Positions 24,088 to 35,869 of a stretch of 64,000 nt of DNA are shown piece by piece (the first letter of the stretch is position 1; every line of letters starts with the position of its first letter). The position numbers and the translations under genes were made by a program. The stretch is from Delphinus delphis (Eukaryota; Chordata; Mammalia; Artiodactyla; Delphinidae): assembly GCF_949987515.2 (NCBI RefSeq), contig NC_082688.1:101473893-101537892 (forward strand), written 5' to 3'. The notes beneath the pieces were generated by a model, which saw nothing but the letters and a program-made list of their open reading frames with translations, had not been told where the DNA came from and ran no database searches.

Positions 24088-25185
24088 ATGAGAAGACAGC
24101 AAAACACACAGCAGATGAAGGAGCAAGATAAAAACGCACCAGACCAAACAAATGAAGAGGAAGTAGGCAGTCTACCTGAAAAAGAATTCAGAGTAATGAT
24201 AGTAAAGATGATCCAAAATCTTGGAAATAGGATGGAGAAAATAAAAGAAACGTTTAACAAGGACCTAGAAGAACTAAAGAGCAAACAAACAATGATGAAC
24301 AACACAATAAATTAAATTAAAAATTCCCTAGAAGGGGGCTTCCCTGGTGGCGCAGTGGTTGAGAGTCCGCCTGCCGATGCAGGGGACACAGGTTCATGCC
24401 CCAGTCTGGGAAGATCCCACATGCCGTGGAGCAGCTGGGCCCGTGAGCCATGGCCACTGAGCCTGCGCATCTGGAGCCTGTGCTCCGCAACGGGAGAGGC
24501 CACAACAGTGAGAAGCCCGCGTACCGCCAAAAAAAAAAAAAAAAATTCCCTAGAAGGAATCAATAGAAGAATAACTGAGGCAGAAGAATGGATAAGTGAC
24601 CTGGAAGATAAAATAGTGGAAATAACTACTGCAGAGTAGAATAAAGAAAAAAGAATGAAAAGAAATGACGACAGTCTCAGAGACCTCTGGGACAACATTA
24701 AACGCTCCAACATTCGAATTATAGGGGTCCCAGAAGAAGAGGAGAAAGAGAAAGGGACTGAGAAAATATTTGAAGAGATTATAGTTGAAAACTTCCCTAA
24801 TATGGGAAGGGAAATAGTTAATCGAGTCCAGGAAACACAGAGAGTCCCATACAGGATAAATGCAAGGAGAAACATGCCAAGACACATATTAACCAAACTA
24901 TCAAAATTTAAGTTCAAAGAAAAAATATTAAGAGCAGCAAGGGAAAAGCAACAAATAATATACAAGGGAATCCCCATAAGATTAAGAGCTGATCTTTCAG
25001 AGAAACTAAGCAAGCCAGAAGGGAGTAGCAGGACATATTTAAAGTGAGGAAAGGGAAACACCTACAACCAAGATTACTCTACCCAGCAAGGATCTCATTC
25101 AGATTTGACGGAGATATTAAAACATTTACAGACAAGCAAAAGCTAAGAGAATTCAGCACCACCAAACCATCTTTACATAAATGCT
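24088..25185 (+). pseudogene. L1 ORF1 (RNA-binding chaperone) pseudogene
   Basis: In an intact element ORF1p is the trimeric coiled-coil RNA-binding protein of the L1 ribonucleoprotein. The start MRRQQNTQQMKEQDKNAP matches that of the second L1 at 42557. A coiled-coil segment rich in E/K follows ('RMEKIKETFNKDLEELKSKQ'). The frame ends at a TAA at 24313-24315 where the other copy has GAA. The SINE insertion follows at 24335-24540. After it the frame resumes ('INRRITEAEEWISDLEDKIVE'), breaks again near 24637, and continues at 24655-25047 with the RRM-like 'NIRIIGVPEEEEKEKGTEKIF' and C-terminal 'RRNMPRHILTKLSKFKFKEKIL'. Confidence 0.9.
24335..24540 (+). mobile_element. CHR-2 type SINE in L1 ORF1
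   Basis: Full tRNA-like head, body and GCGTACCGCC plus A-tail. Perfect 16-bp target duplication aaaaattccctagaag at 24319-24334 and 24541-24556. Inserted after L1 integration, so it dates the L1 as older. Some CpG-type changes (for example TTCATGCC in box B) suggest moderate age. Confidence 0.95.
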
Positions 25186-25258
25186 AAAGGGACTTCTTTA
25201 GGCAGAAATACAACAGAAGGAAAAGAACTACAATAACAAACCCAAAACAGTTAAGAAA

Positions 25259-27988
25259 ATGGTAATAGGAACATACATATTGATAACTACCTTAAATGTA
25301 AATGGATTAAATGCTCCAAGCAAAAGACATAGACTGGCTGCAAAACAAGACCTGTATATATGCTGTCTACAAGAGAACCACTTCAGACTAAGGACACATA
25401 CATACTGAAAGTTAGGGGACGGAAAAAGATATTCCATGCACATGGAAATCAAAAGAAAGCTAGAGTAGCAATTCTCATATCAGACAAAATAGACTTCAAA
25501 ATAAAGACAGTTACAAGAGACGAAAAAGGAAACTACACATGATCAAGGGATCAATCCAAGAAGAAGATATAACAATTGTAAAAATTTATGCACCCAACAT
25601 AGGAGCATCTCAATACATAAGGCAAATGCTAACAGGCATAAAAGGGGAAATCGACAGTAACACAATCATAGTAGGGGACTTTAATACCCCACTTTCACCA
25701 ATGGACTGATCATCCAAAGTGAAAATAAATAAGGAAATACAAGCTTTAAATGATACATTAAACAAGATGGACTTAATTGATATTTATAGGACATTCCATC
25801 CAAAAACAGCAGATTACACTTTCTTCTCACGTGCTCATGGAATATTTTCCAGGATAGATCATATCTTGGGTCACAAATCAAGACTTGGTAAATTTAAGAA
25901 AATTGAAATTGTATAAAGTATCTTTTCTGACCACAACACTATGAGACTAGATATCGATTACAGGAAAAAAATCTGTAAAAAATACAAACACATGGAGGCT
26001 AAACAATACACTACTAAATAAGCAAGAGATCTCTAAAGAAATCAAAGAGGAAATCAGAAAAAACCTAGAAACAAATGACAATGAAAACACAATGACCCAA
26101 ATCCAATGGGATGGAGCAAAAGCAGTTCTAAGGGGAAATTTATAGCAATACAATACTATCTCAAGAAACAAGAAACATGTCAAATAAAGAACCTAACCTT
26201 ACACCTATAGCAATTAGAGGAAGAACAACAAAAATCCCCAAAGTTAGAAGATGGAAAGAAATCATAAAGATCAGATCAGAAATAAATGAAAAAGAATTGA
26301 AGGAAACAATAGCAAAGACCAATAAAACTAAAAGCTAGTTCTTTGAGAAGATAAACAAAATTGATAAACCATTAGCCAGACTCATCACGAAAGAAAAGGA
26401 CAAGACTCAAATCAATAGAATTAGAAATGAAACAGGAGAATAACAAGTGACACTGTAGAAATACAAAGGATCATGAAAGATTACTACAAGCAATAGTGAT
26501 GAAAGAAATTAAAGATGATACAAACAGATGGAGAGATATACCATGTTCTTGGATTGGAAGAATCAGCATTGTGAAAATGACTATACTACCCAAAGCAATC
26601 TACAGATTCAGTGCAATCCCCATCAAACTACCACTGGCATTTTTCACAGAACTAGGACAAAAAATTTCACAATTTGTATGGAAACACAAAAGACACCGAA
26701 TAGCCAAAGCAATCTTAGAAAGGAAAACGGAGCTGGAGGAATGAGGCTCCCTGACTTCAGACAATACTACAAACCTACAGTAATCAAGACAGTATGGTAC
26801 TGGCACAAAAACAGAAATATAGATCAATGGAACAGGATAGAAAACCCAGAGGTAAACCCATGCACATATGCTCACCTTCTCTTTGATAAAGGAGGCAAGA
26901 ATATATAGTGGAGAAAAGAAAGCTTCTTCAGTAAGTGGTGCTGGGAAAATTGGACAGCTACAATTAAAGGAATGAAATTAGAACACTCCCTAACACCATA
27001 CACAAAAATAAACTCAAAATGCATTAAAGACCTAAATATAAGGCCAGAAACTATCAAACTCTTAGAGGAAAACATAGGCAGAACACTCTATGACATAAAT
27101 CACAGCAAGATCCTTTTTGATCCACCTCCTAGAGAAATGGAAATAATAACAAAAAGAAACAAATGGGACCTAATGAAACTTAAAAGCTTTTGCACAGCAA
27201 AGGAAACCATAAACAAGGCCAAAGACAACCCTCAGAGTGGGAGAAAATATTTGTAAACGAAGCAACTGACAAAGGATTAATCTCCAAAACATGCAAGTAG
27301 TTCATGCAGCTCAATATCAAAAAACAAACAACCCAATCCAAAAATGGGCAGAAGACCTAAATAGACATTTCTCCAAAGAAGATATACAGATGGCCAACAA
27401 ACACATGAAAGGATGCTCAACTGATTCATCCTTTGATTACTAATCATTAGAGAAATGCAAATCAAAAGTACAATGAGGTATCACCTAACACTGGTTAGAA
27501 AGGCCTTGATCAAAAAATCTACAAACAATAAATGCTGGAGAGGGTGTGGAGAAAAGGGAACCCTCTTGCACTGTTGGTGGGAATGTAAGTTGATACAACC
27601 ACTATGGAGGACAGTATGGAGTTTCCTTAAAAAACTAAAAATAGAACTACCATATGTCCCAGCAATCCCACCACTGGACACATACACTGAATAAACCATA
27701 ATTCAAAAAGAGTCATGTACCACAATGTTCATTGCAGCTCTATATACAATAGCCAGGACATGGAAGCAACCTAATTGTCCATCGACAGATGAATGGATAA
27801 AGAAGATGTGGCACATATATATAATGGAATATTATTCAGCCATAAAAAGAAACGAAATTGAGTTATTTGTAGTGAGGTGGATGGACCTAGAGACTGTCAT
27901 GCAGAGTGAAGTAAGTCAGAAAGAGAAAAACAAATACCGTATGCTAACACATATATATGGAATCAAAAAAGAAAAAAGATGGTGCTGA
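25259..27988 (+). pseudogene. L1 ORF2 (endonuclease/RT) pseudogene with large internal deletion
   Basis: The first ~400 codons cover the endonuclease: 'LNVNGLNAPSKRHRLA' near 25285, 'ICCLQENHF' near 25360, 'DFNTPLSPMD' near 25680 and 'RIDHILGHK' near 25855. Stops and frameshifts are frequent. At about 26470-26500 the sequence jumps from 'rimkdyykq'-like sequence straight to '[21 protein letters not shown]', skipping the RT catalytic region. The C-terminal part runs through '[18 protein letters not shown]' near 27570 to the end near 27988. Intact L1 ORF2 is about 1,275 codons; by position about 370-380 are missing. Confidence 0.9.
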
Positions 27989-28338
27989 AAAACCTAGGCA
28001 CAGGACGGGAATAAAGACGCAGACGTAGAGAATGGACTTGAGGACATGGGGAGGGAGAAAGGTAAGATGGAACGAAGTGAGAGAGTGGCATGGACATATA
28101 TACAATACCAAACGTAAAATAGATAGCTAGTGGGAAGCAGACGCATAGCTCAGGGAGATCAGCTCGGTACTTTGTGTCCACCTAGAGGGGTGGGAGGGAG
28201 ACGCAAGAGGGAGGAGATATGGGGATATATGTATATGTACAGATGATTCACTTTGTTATACAGCAGACTTTGTTATACTAACGCACCATTGTAAAACAAT
28301 TATACTCCAGTAAAGATGTTTAAAAAAAAGATTAAATG

Positions 28339-29349
28339 ACTTTACAAAAGACACACAGAGACCCCTGGCAGACTCCTGGTTCCGCGCTTAAGGTTCTTCC
28401 CCATTTTACTGTTTCATGGCAGAATCCATAAAGTTACTATTGCATTTTGTCTCTTCCTAATGAAATATGTTCTCACAAATGGTTATCAGAAATGCAATCT
28501 CCTTGCAAACGTTACCTTTCTTGATGGTTTTTAGTTCTTAATCATACAACTTGCCATAATCGTATTTGACCAGATATAATTAATTTCCCTAACAAATTAA
28601 GAATAATGGGTTTTTATAAATGCTGTTGGGTATTTTAAAATCATAAATTTTAGGCAACTATAACTAAGATTAACTAATTCTCTGCAATATCAATTATCAC
28701 AAATACATGAAAGCAATTCTCAGTTACTCACTCAGATCATCACGGTTAATTTTTTAAATCTAAAATTGTTTCTTCCTTTCTCTGAGCACACTTCAGATTA
28801 CATCACCCTAATCAGGGAATACAAATGAAAATGAATATTGGCTTAAAAGAAAATATAATTAGGAAAAAAGACATAATTTATATGTCATATATACAAATAC
28901 CTTTTGCTACTTTATTCCAACGGAGTTAATAATCAAAGTTTGATGGACAGAAATAAAAAGTTATTCAAATAACATATACAAACATACATATATATACATA
29001 ACAAATATATGTGGTAGATACACACACATACACACACACACACGTAACTGAGTTCATTCTAAAATTTCCAATGACAACCACAGAGGGTTTATTTTAGTCT
29101 TTCCCCTTTCTGCATCTGACAGGGAGAAATCTAGCTCATGTTGTCCTCAATATATTTATTTGATGGCCCAGTCATAAAATACACAGAAACTAGTTTACTA
29201 TAGTTAACCCACAGCACTTCAAACGAAGTTACTAGCTCAATATTTAGTTATATCTTTAAAAAAATCTTTAGTGTGAGGGCACAGAGTCAAAACACTGAAC
29301 TCATCAAGTTAAGTTTCCTCTCCATTCAATGTAGCAATGTTATTCATTG
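28339..29349. other. Unassigned AT-rich sequence with a CA tract
   Basis: No gene or recognised repeat apart from an interrupted (CA)n at 29020-29043. Confidence 0.45.
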
Positions 29350-30005
29350 AAATACTTTTACACTCAATTTTAGGTGTTCATTTTTATTTTATGGTTATTT
29401 TGAGTATATACAACATTATCACGGTTCCAAGAAGTCAAAACTATCTGATAGGTACAGTTAGAAAAGGGTCATCCTCACCACTTCCACCTCATTCCCATTC
29501 TCCCCTGTAGGTTGCCAATCATTATTTTCTAGTTAACTTTTTACACAAGTTTTTTGTAAAATAGATAAATCTATAACGTTATATTTTCCTTTTTTCTAAA
29601 CCAAAAGTTTGAGTACTACAGATACTTTTCTGCACTCTGTTTCTTAGAAATCACTTTATATGTGATCATAGAGATCTTCATCATTCTTTTATAGTAGCTG
29701 CAAAGTACTATGTCCTACCACACTATGCTTCTATGTATGGCCATTCAAGATGTTTCAGTATAGTAAATCACAAAAAAGAAATACTGAAACAAATATCCTT
29801 GTGCAATTGTAATTTTACATTGTTGGAGATACATCTTTAGGACAAACTCCTAGAAATAGTATTTCTGGGTCAAAATGTAAAATGCATATGTAGATTTCTT
29901 AGATATTGTCGTATTCCCCTCCATAAGGATTGTACCAGTTTGCAGTCCTATCAGCGATGTACGAAGGTGCCTAGTTTCCCACATCCTCACCAAAACCTTG
30001 GTTAA
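29350..30005 (-). mobile_element. Old L1M 3'-region fragment
   Basis: Plus strand shows the reverse complement of an L1M 3' UTR/ORF2 end: 'ttcttagaaatcactttatatgtgatc', 'acaaactcctagaaatagtatttctgggtcaaa', 'cctccataaggattgtaccagtttgcagtcc', 'cccacatcctcaccaa'. Confidence 0.7.
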
Positions 30006-30009
30006 ATTA

Positions 30010-30994
30010 TCTTACACTTCTGAAGGCCAGAAGTCCAAAACTGGCCTTCACTGAACTTAAATCAAAGTGTAGGGAGGGCTGTGTTCATTCTGGAAGCTCT
30101 AGGGGAAAATCCATGTTCTTGCCTTTCTCAGCTTCTAGAGATCTCCTGAATTCATTGGAGCATGCATGCCCCTCTTCCTCCATCGTAGAGGCCAGCAACA
30201 TCACACCTCTCTTCCTTCTTCTGCCCTCACATCTCTCTCTTTATAACTGCAGCCACTTTTTAAAAAATAACTTTTATTGGAGTACAGCTGACTTACAATG
30301 CTGTGTTAGTTTCAGGTGTACAGCAAAGTGAATCAATTATACATATACATATATCCACTCTGTTTTAGATTCTTTTCCCATATAGGTTATTTCAGAGTAT
30401 TGAGTAGAATTCCCTGTGCTATACAGTAGGTCCTTATTAGTTATCTATTTTATATATAGTAGTGTGTATATGTCAATCCTAATCTCCCAGTTTATCCCTC
30501 TTCCCCCTTTCCCTCCTGGTAACCAAAATTTTGTTTTCTACATCTGTGACTCTATTTCTATTTTGTAAATAAGTTTATTTGTATGATTACTTTTTTAGAT
30601 TCCACATGTAAGCAATATCATATGATATTTGTCTTTCTATTTATGACTTACTTCACTTAGTATGATAATCTCTAGTAAATCTATGTTCCTGCACATGGCA
30701 TTGTTTCATTCTTTTTATGGCTGAGCAATATTCCTTTGTATATATGTACCACATCTTCTTTATCCACTCCTCTGTCACTTCCATGTCTTGGCTATTGTAA
30801 ATAGTGAACTGCAGCCACTTTTAAGGACTCGTGATTACAGTGTGCCCACTCAGATAATCCAGGATAACTTCTCCATCTCAAATGTCTTACACTTATCACA
30901 ACTGCAAAGTCTCTTTTGTCAAGTCAAGTAGAATATTCAGATTCTTGGTGATTAGGGCATGGACACGTTTACAGGCCATTATTTTTCCTACCAC
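30010..30994 (+). mobile_element. Old LTR/MaLR-like mammalian repeat split by an L1
   Basis: Left half 30010-30262 has 'cttctgaaggccagaagtcc', 'gaagctctaggggaaaatcc' and 'cttctagagatctcctg'. Right half 30807-30994 has 'aaggactcgtgattaca', 'cagataatccaggataa', 'aactgcaaagtctctttt', 'gattagggcatggacac' and terminal 'cctaccaca'. I recognise it as a common old interspersed repeat but cannot name the subfamily. It is separated by the L1 at 30263-30806. Confidence 0.65.
30263..30806 (-). mobile_element. 5'-truncated L1 3' end with clear target duplication
   Basis: Begins 'aacttttattggagtacagctgacttacaatgctgtg' and runs to 'cttccatgtcttggctattgtaaatagtg'. The reverse strand holds 3' UTR and the extreme ORF2 C-terminus. 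Target duplication aactgcagccacttttta (30245-30262) versus aactgcagccacttttaa (30807-30824), 17 of 18 matching. Confidence 0.92.
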
Positions 30995-31943
30995 ATAAAT
31001 TTTATCATTCAGTGTTGAAATTTCTCTTTCAGAGGGTGATTTTGTCTGTGTTTCATCTAAATCCCTCTTTCTCCTTGCTTCCTTCTGATGGACTCTCTTA
31101 AGGCCTCCATTACCCACTTGCTACACCCAAAGGCTGGAAGGCTAGCAGCTCTGTTGCAATTTGGAGTTTATTTTTCTCAGAGGTTACTTGAAGTTCATGA
31201 TATTCCCTGTCTCCTACTGAAGAAATGCTGAAACCATAAGTCAATGTATGGTTTTATTATACTTCTTGTTGAATTTTATGTTTTGGAGGGATTATGAATA
31301 AGAGATTTGGATTCAGTTAGATGCAAAGTTGAAGGTTTTATGACTGTTAAGGTATGAAGGGTATTTCTAAAGCTTCTCTTAGGGGTTTGATACTGTTAAT
31401 ACAAATGCATTTTGAAAATGAGAATACCACCTATTAACTCTGATCACCAAAGATGTCAGTGAAGAATAAAATTCAGAAGCAATTTGAAAAATGCCAGAAA
31501 TAAACTACTATTGCAGTCAGGCAATGAGAACTAGTAACTACAATGAGCTATAGGATGATGAACAAACACCCCACTGGAAAACAAGGCTCCTAATTAATTA
31601 TGTTTGTCATTTAACACCTACTCCCTACAAGCTAGCTTTTATCTGCAGCTGCTATAATCAATAGTGCTTTGTTGCTGGCAAACATTGCTCTCTTATAGCT
31701 AGTGAAATAGGAACATAAATATTTAAAATCTCTCAATATCTGTGTTTGAAAGTCTCACTGCCTATGCTCAGCTCTTTTTATTTGCAAACATATTCTCTCT
31801 CATCACTTTACAGATGCTTTCTCCTTTCTAGAAAAAAGGTTTCATTATTTTATCTCTTAAGACCAGAAATGATCAATGGGCCCAGTGTCATTAACCAAAT
31901 GGACACACTGTATAAAAAATTGAAAGGAATTTTAAACAAGTTG
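30995..31943. other. Unassigned sequence
   Basis: No gene or repeat recognised. A 68-codon open frame at 31746-31952 has no known features. Confidence 0.4.
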
Positions 31944-31953
31944 GTTTTGTAAT

Positions 31954-32273
31954 TTTTTTAAAATAAATTTTTTATTTATGTATTTATTTATTTTTATCTT
32001 TGGCTGCGTTGGGTCTTCATTGCAGTGTGCGGGCTTCTCATTGCGGTGGCTTCTCTTGTTGCAGAGCTGGGGCTCTAGGTGCATGGGCTTCAGTAGTTGT
32101 GGCACACAGGCTCAGTAGTTGTGCCCGCAGGCTCCAGAGCGCGGGCTCAGTACTTGTGCCATATGGACTTAGTTGCTCTGAGGCGTGTGGGATCTTCCCA
32201 GACCAGGGATCGAATCCATGTCCCCTGCGTTGGCAGGCAGATTCTTAACCACTGCACCACCAGGGAAGTCCCA
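31954..32273 (-). mobile_element. CHR-1 type SINE
   Basis: Read on the minus strand it begins GGGACTTCCCTGGTGGTGCAG, has box B-like GGATTCGATCCC and the body 'cacaactactgagcc', then ends in an AT-rich tail. Target duplication gttttgtaat at 31944-31953 and 32274-32283. Open frames across it are read-through. Confidence 0.92.
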
Positions 32274-32283
32274 GTTTTGTAAT

Positions 32284-32690
32284 ATTTTTATTAACTGTAT
32301 TTTTTAAAGCAGTATGTTAAAATCAAATGACACCAAAGGATACACCATGAAAAGCAGGTCTCTGTCCAACCTTAAACCCTTAGTTCCTCAGTTCTCAAAA
32401 GCAACTCATTTTACTCTTTTCTTATTTATTCTATCTACCTCAATGACATATAGACACATTGCCCTCTATAATACACAAATGAGAGCAGCAAATTATACTA
32501 TCAAATTTTCATTTTTTTACTTAACTGTGAACGTTGTGATCTTTTCTTATCACCTGACCAATATACAAATCTGTCTCATATCATTTTTCACAGCTTCATG
32601 GTATCACTTGGTATGAATAATACATAATTTATTTAAACACCTCCCTACGAATGAATTTATATAATTAAGTTTTAAATTTTAATTCCTATT
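32284..32690 (-). mobile_element. Possible old L1M fragment
   Basis: Sequence such as 'ttttttacttaactgtgaacgttgtgatcttttc' and 'cacagcttcatggtatcacttgg' resembles antisense L1M 3' sequence. Low confidence; the alternative is unassigned unique DNA. Confidence 0.3.
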
Positions 32691-33379
32691 GTTATGCACA
32701 TTTATTTAGAACATTTATTTTCTCCAAGACAAGTGTTTTCATTTCAAAAAGTAATAGTAAATACTTAGAGTATAAAATGGAATCTGGTTAGCAAATAAAT
32801 TATAAAACATAGGAGCAGTTTCCCACATGAAAAGAGCTTAGAAGTTAGCACTCCAATCCTTACAAGAAGCTGAACAAACTGGAAATCACTGGACCCACCA
32901 GAGACCAGAGATCTGTCAACTTAAAGAAAAATGTACAACATGGGAGTTGTGAGTTTAAGTTTTATTCAGGGTCTTATAGAGGACTATAGACCAGGAGATG
33001 GCCACTCAGTAGCTCTGAGGAACTGCTCCAAAGAGGTAGGGGTGGTAAGGGAAGAGCCAGTATATATTGATATATGAATTTTTTGGCTTGGAAATACATG
33101 TAGTCAAGCATACATCTCGGTAAAAGATTATTGCCAATCACAAAGAACAGATATCTCAAGTTAATTATTTTAGTGCTTTTCTGTGTATGGGAAGATGCAA
33201 GAATCTGGGGTCATGGAAATTCTTCTTGAAATATGCATTTTAACTATCTAGGGGGCCACTTATCCAAAGCCCAGAATGCCTCACCTCTTTTTTCTATCCT
33301 CAATTCCCCTCAGGGCCCACTAGAAGACTGAAATTCAATCATAAAATTGTAGAATGGTTTCCCCCGCCCCCCAACTTAC
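32691..33379. other. Unassigned sequence
   Basis: Nothing recognised apart from a C-rich run at about 33360-33371. Confidence 0.4.
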
Positions 33380-33700
33380 CACCACATTAATGGGAACCCA
33401 ATATAATAATAGTAGATGACAGCTGGAAAAGCTGCAAAGCACATACTCTATTTAAAGAAGAGTCCTTCAGGATACACAAAGAAAAACAAGGGAAAATAAG
33501 AAACAAAAGACTTGGAAGAACTCGGAACCTCTAGCGCCTATACCTACAGCAAACTTTAAACACAGCCCAACTCCTAGGCAGATTAACACAAAACCTCAGA
33601 CTAAAGGATTATTTATCTCAGTTCCCAATACCCAATGTCTGGCTTCCAAGAAAAAAAGTATAAGACGTGCTAAAGAAACTGAATCAATAATTGAAACCGA
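33380..33700 (+). mobile_element. Old L1M 5'-UTR/ORF1-proximal fragment
   Basis: 'cacagcccaactcctaggcagattaacac' and 'ccaatgtctggcttccaagaaaaaaagtataagacgtgc' resemble the L1M region upstream of ORF1. Diverged. Confidence 0.45.
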
Positions 33701-33759
33701 GCAAGACTCTATGGGGCCCAGTAGGTACAAAAGCCTTTTTGCATTCCCCATTTCTCGTT

Positions 33760-34348
33760 TGTAGAAAAAGGCTTTATGCTTCTAGGTTTTCCTTGAGTTC
33801 CAAAGAGCAAGCTCAAGCAGTTACTAATTAGGGAAATGAGGGAATGCAGGAACAAAGGAAAAGCAGTCACACAAGAAAAGTATGATAGCTTAAGCAATAG
33901 TTCAGTGACAAAACAGAGTCCTAGTTCCCCCTCAAGGGATATACATTACAATCTGACACATATCTTTAGGTTGCTCTGCAGAAAATAAGACCCCCACCCA
34001 AGTGGAGGATGGTGACTACAGGCTGACCACAAGCATGTAGACCTTAGACTGGTTGGGACCAGAAGGCTGATGATTAAGATTCTTGAAACATCATGCTGTC
34101 ACTTCACCACCAACTAATTAGAAGAAAGTCCACTATCTGATCACACACTTTGGAACCCTCACCACAATGTTGCCTTTTAAAACCCTTCCCTGAAAGCCTC
34201 AGGGAGTTCAGGTCTTTTGGCACTAGCTGACTGTTCTCCTTGCTTGGCACCCTGCAATAAATGTTATACTTTCCTTCACCACAACCCCATGTCAGCAGAT
34301 TGGCTTTGCTGTGCATCAGGCAAGGAGATCCTAGTTTTCCTCTCTACA
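33760..34348 (+). mobile_element. Solo LTR of a class I endogenous retrovirus (boundaries approximate)
   Basis: Ends are TGTAG...CTACA. The downstream part has the typical R/U5 run: 'ccttgcttggcaccctgc', polyadenylation signal AATAAA at 34256-34261, then 'ttccttcaccacaacc...gtcagcagattggctttgctgtgc'. No viral genes or primer-binding site follow, so it is a solo LTR. Its right edge coincides with a break in the 3' UTR of the neighbouring ATP1A1 retrocopy. No matching short target duplication was found, so one edge may be rearranged. Confidence 0.65.
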
Positions 34349-35830
34349 AAAACAAAAAGGCACAAAATAACCTTCCCTGCTGTGATTTCCACAGATGGGT
34401 GCTTCTCTGGGAACCCTTTCCCCACCTCCACCCACACACCCGCCCCATATAGCTACATGTTTCATTTCAGAACATCTTGCTTCCTCCACATGTTTCAGTG
34501 CTTTCCTATCACTGTAGAATTATGAACTCCAAGAATAAAGTACACAAAAAGGGGGTGGATAATGGGAGCAGAGTGTGTGACATGGTGCTCCACAGTGTGC
34601 AACATGGGGTCTAGTAGTAGGTTTCCTTCTCCACCAGCCACCAGGGCATCAGCATCACCTGATGATGACTTTTCCGACTTTGTCATATAGGAAGATGAGG
34701 AGAGAATAGGAGAAGACACTGAGCCACAAGGTAGGTTTGAGAGGATACATCCTCAAGGCAACACCCACTCCAGGGCAGTAGAAAAGGAAAGCAGCAAGGG
34801 CCATCTCTTCAAAGAGGCCAAATCCCCTGCTGGAAGACTGAATTCCTCCTGGTCTTGCAGATGACCAAGTTGGCCCATTGTGCCACCAAGATACTGACAA
34901 AGAAGGCTGTGTGGCAGGTAAAAGCCAAGATTTTCCTCTGCTTGTAGGTCCACTGCTTTCCGCAGCTGTCCTCAACATCATTGATCCAGTGGTCATCTCA
35001 GTCCCCTCAGACCCAGCAGGTGAATTGGGAGGAAGCTCTTCTCAGCCTAGGATCACAAAGTAAGTGAAGAAGCCCCCCAGGGCCTGGATCATAGCAATCT
35101 GTCCATAGGCCATGCTGATCAGCTGCTTATTCACGTTTGTCCATTTTGGGGTTTTCGAGCTGTCTCTTCATGATGTCACTCTGAGCTAGCTCATAAGCCA
35201 GAGAGGTGGCTGGAACCATGTCCATGCCCTAGTTAATGCAGAGGATGGTGATGGTCCTCAGGGGCAGTGGAATGTTTGTAATAATGAATATCAGGAAGGG
35301 GGTGTTCCAGATAATAAATATCTGGAATGTTCTGGTTATGGTGTAGGCAATAGATTTCTTCAAGTTATCAAAGATTAGATGACTTTCCTCTACTCCAGTC
35401 ACAATTGAGGCAAAATTCTCATCCAAGGAGAATCATGTCAGTAGCTTACATAGACACTTCTGAGCCTGCAATTCCCATAGCAACCCCAGTGTCCACCTTC
35501 TTCAAAGCTGAGTCATTGACACCATCACCAGTTACAGCCATTATAGTGCCCTCTCTCTGGCAGTCTTCCTGAGCTTCTGTTGAGGAGAGGACCTGGGAAA
35601 CACAATCTCAGTATGGTACTTCAAAATGTCATCCAGCTGCTGGAAAGTCAAGTCCTTCAGATCACTTCCATGTACCATGCAGGCATTGGCATTTCTTGGG
35701 TTCACCTGGCTCACTGGGATGATGAGGTAGGCAGAAATGTCTTCTATGGTTTCCTTGTCTTCTGAGAGGATGCCCACACCTTCGGCAATGGTTTTGGCTG
35801 TGATTGGATGCTCTTTGGTAACAAATTAAT
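34349..35830 (-). pseudogene. ATP1A1: Processed pseudogene of Na+/K+-ATPase alpha-1 (C-terminal ~40% plus 3' UTR)
   Basis: The parent gene encodes the catalytic alpha subunit of the plasma-membrane sodium pump. On the minus strand, from 35830 downward, the frames give '[20 protein letters not shown]', the segment to '[16 protein letters not shown]' (35541-35777), an intact hinge motif TGDGVND (35512-35532), '[20 protein letters not shown]' (35229-35426) and the C-terminal membrane part '[12 protein letters not shown]' near 34710. The stop lies near 34612. Similarity continues through a 3' UTR resembling ATP1A1 rather than other paralogues, down to 34349. Several frameshifts and in-frame stops make it dead. 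No intron interrupts the match, so it is a retrocopy. It covers roughly residues 610-1020 of about 1,020. The 5' end is truncated; no poly(A) remains because an LTR abuts the 3' UTR. Confidence 0.93.
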
Positions 35831-35869
35831 AATCTTTCAAAAAAAGAAAAGAAGCACTGACTGAGATGG

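Larger units (their letters stand above)
23470..28322 (+). mobile_element. L1, 5'-truncated in the 5' UTR, RT core deleted
   Basis: Order: partial 5' UTR (23470-24087), broken ORF1 (24088 to about 25185), ORF2 remnant (25259-27988), 3' UTR ending CCAGTAAAGATGTTT plus poly(A) at about 28322. A likely target duplication, aaaaagattacatg near 23456-23469 and aaaagattaaatg at about 28326-28338, differs at one base. A CHR-2 SINE sits in ORF1. The RT core of ORF2 has been deleted at about 26470-26500. Cannot self-mobilise. Confidence 0.93.

Noticed and set aside
24312..25061. 249-codon minus-strand open frame, the longest in the window
   Set aside because: It is antisense to L1 ORF1 and a CHR SINE. 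Leu/Ser/Phe-rich composition reflects the antisense of Lys/Glu-rich ORF1.
33760..34348. Search for retroviral gag/pol/env beside the LTR
   Set aside because: No viral coding sequence was seen on either side; treated as a solo LTR.
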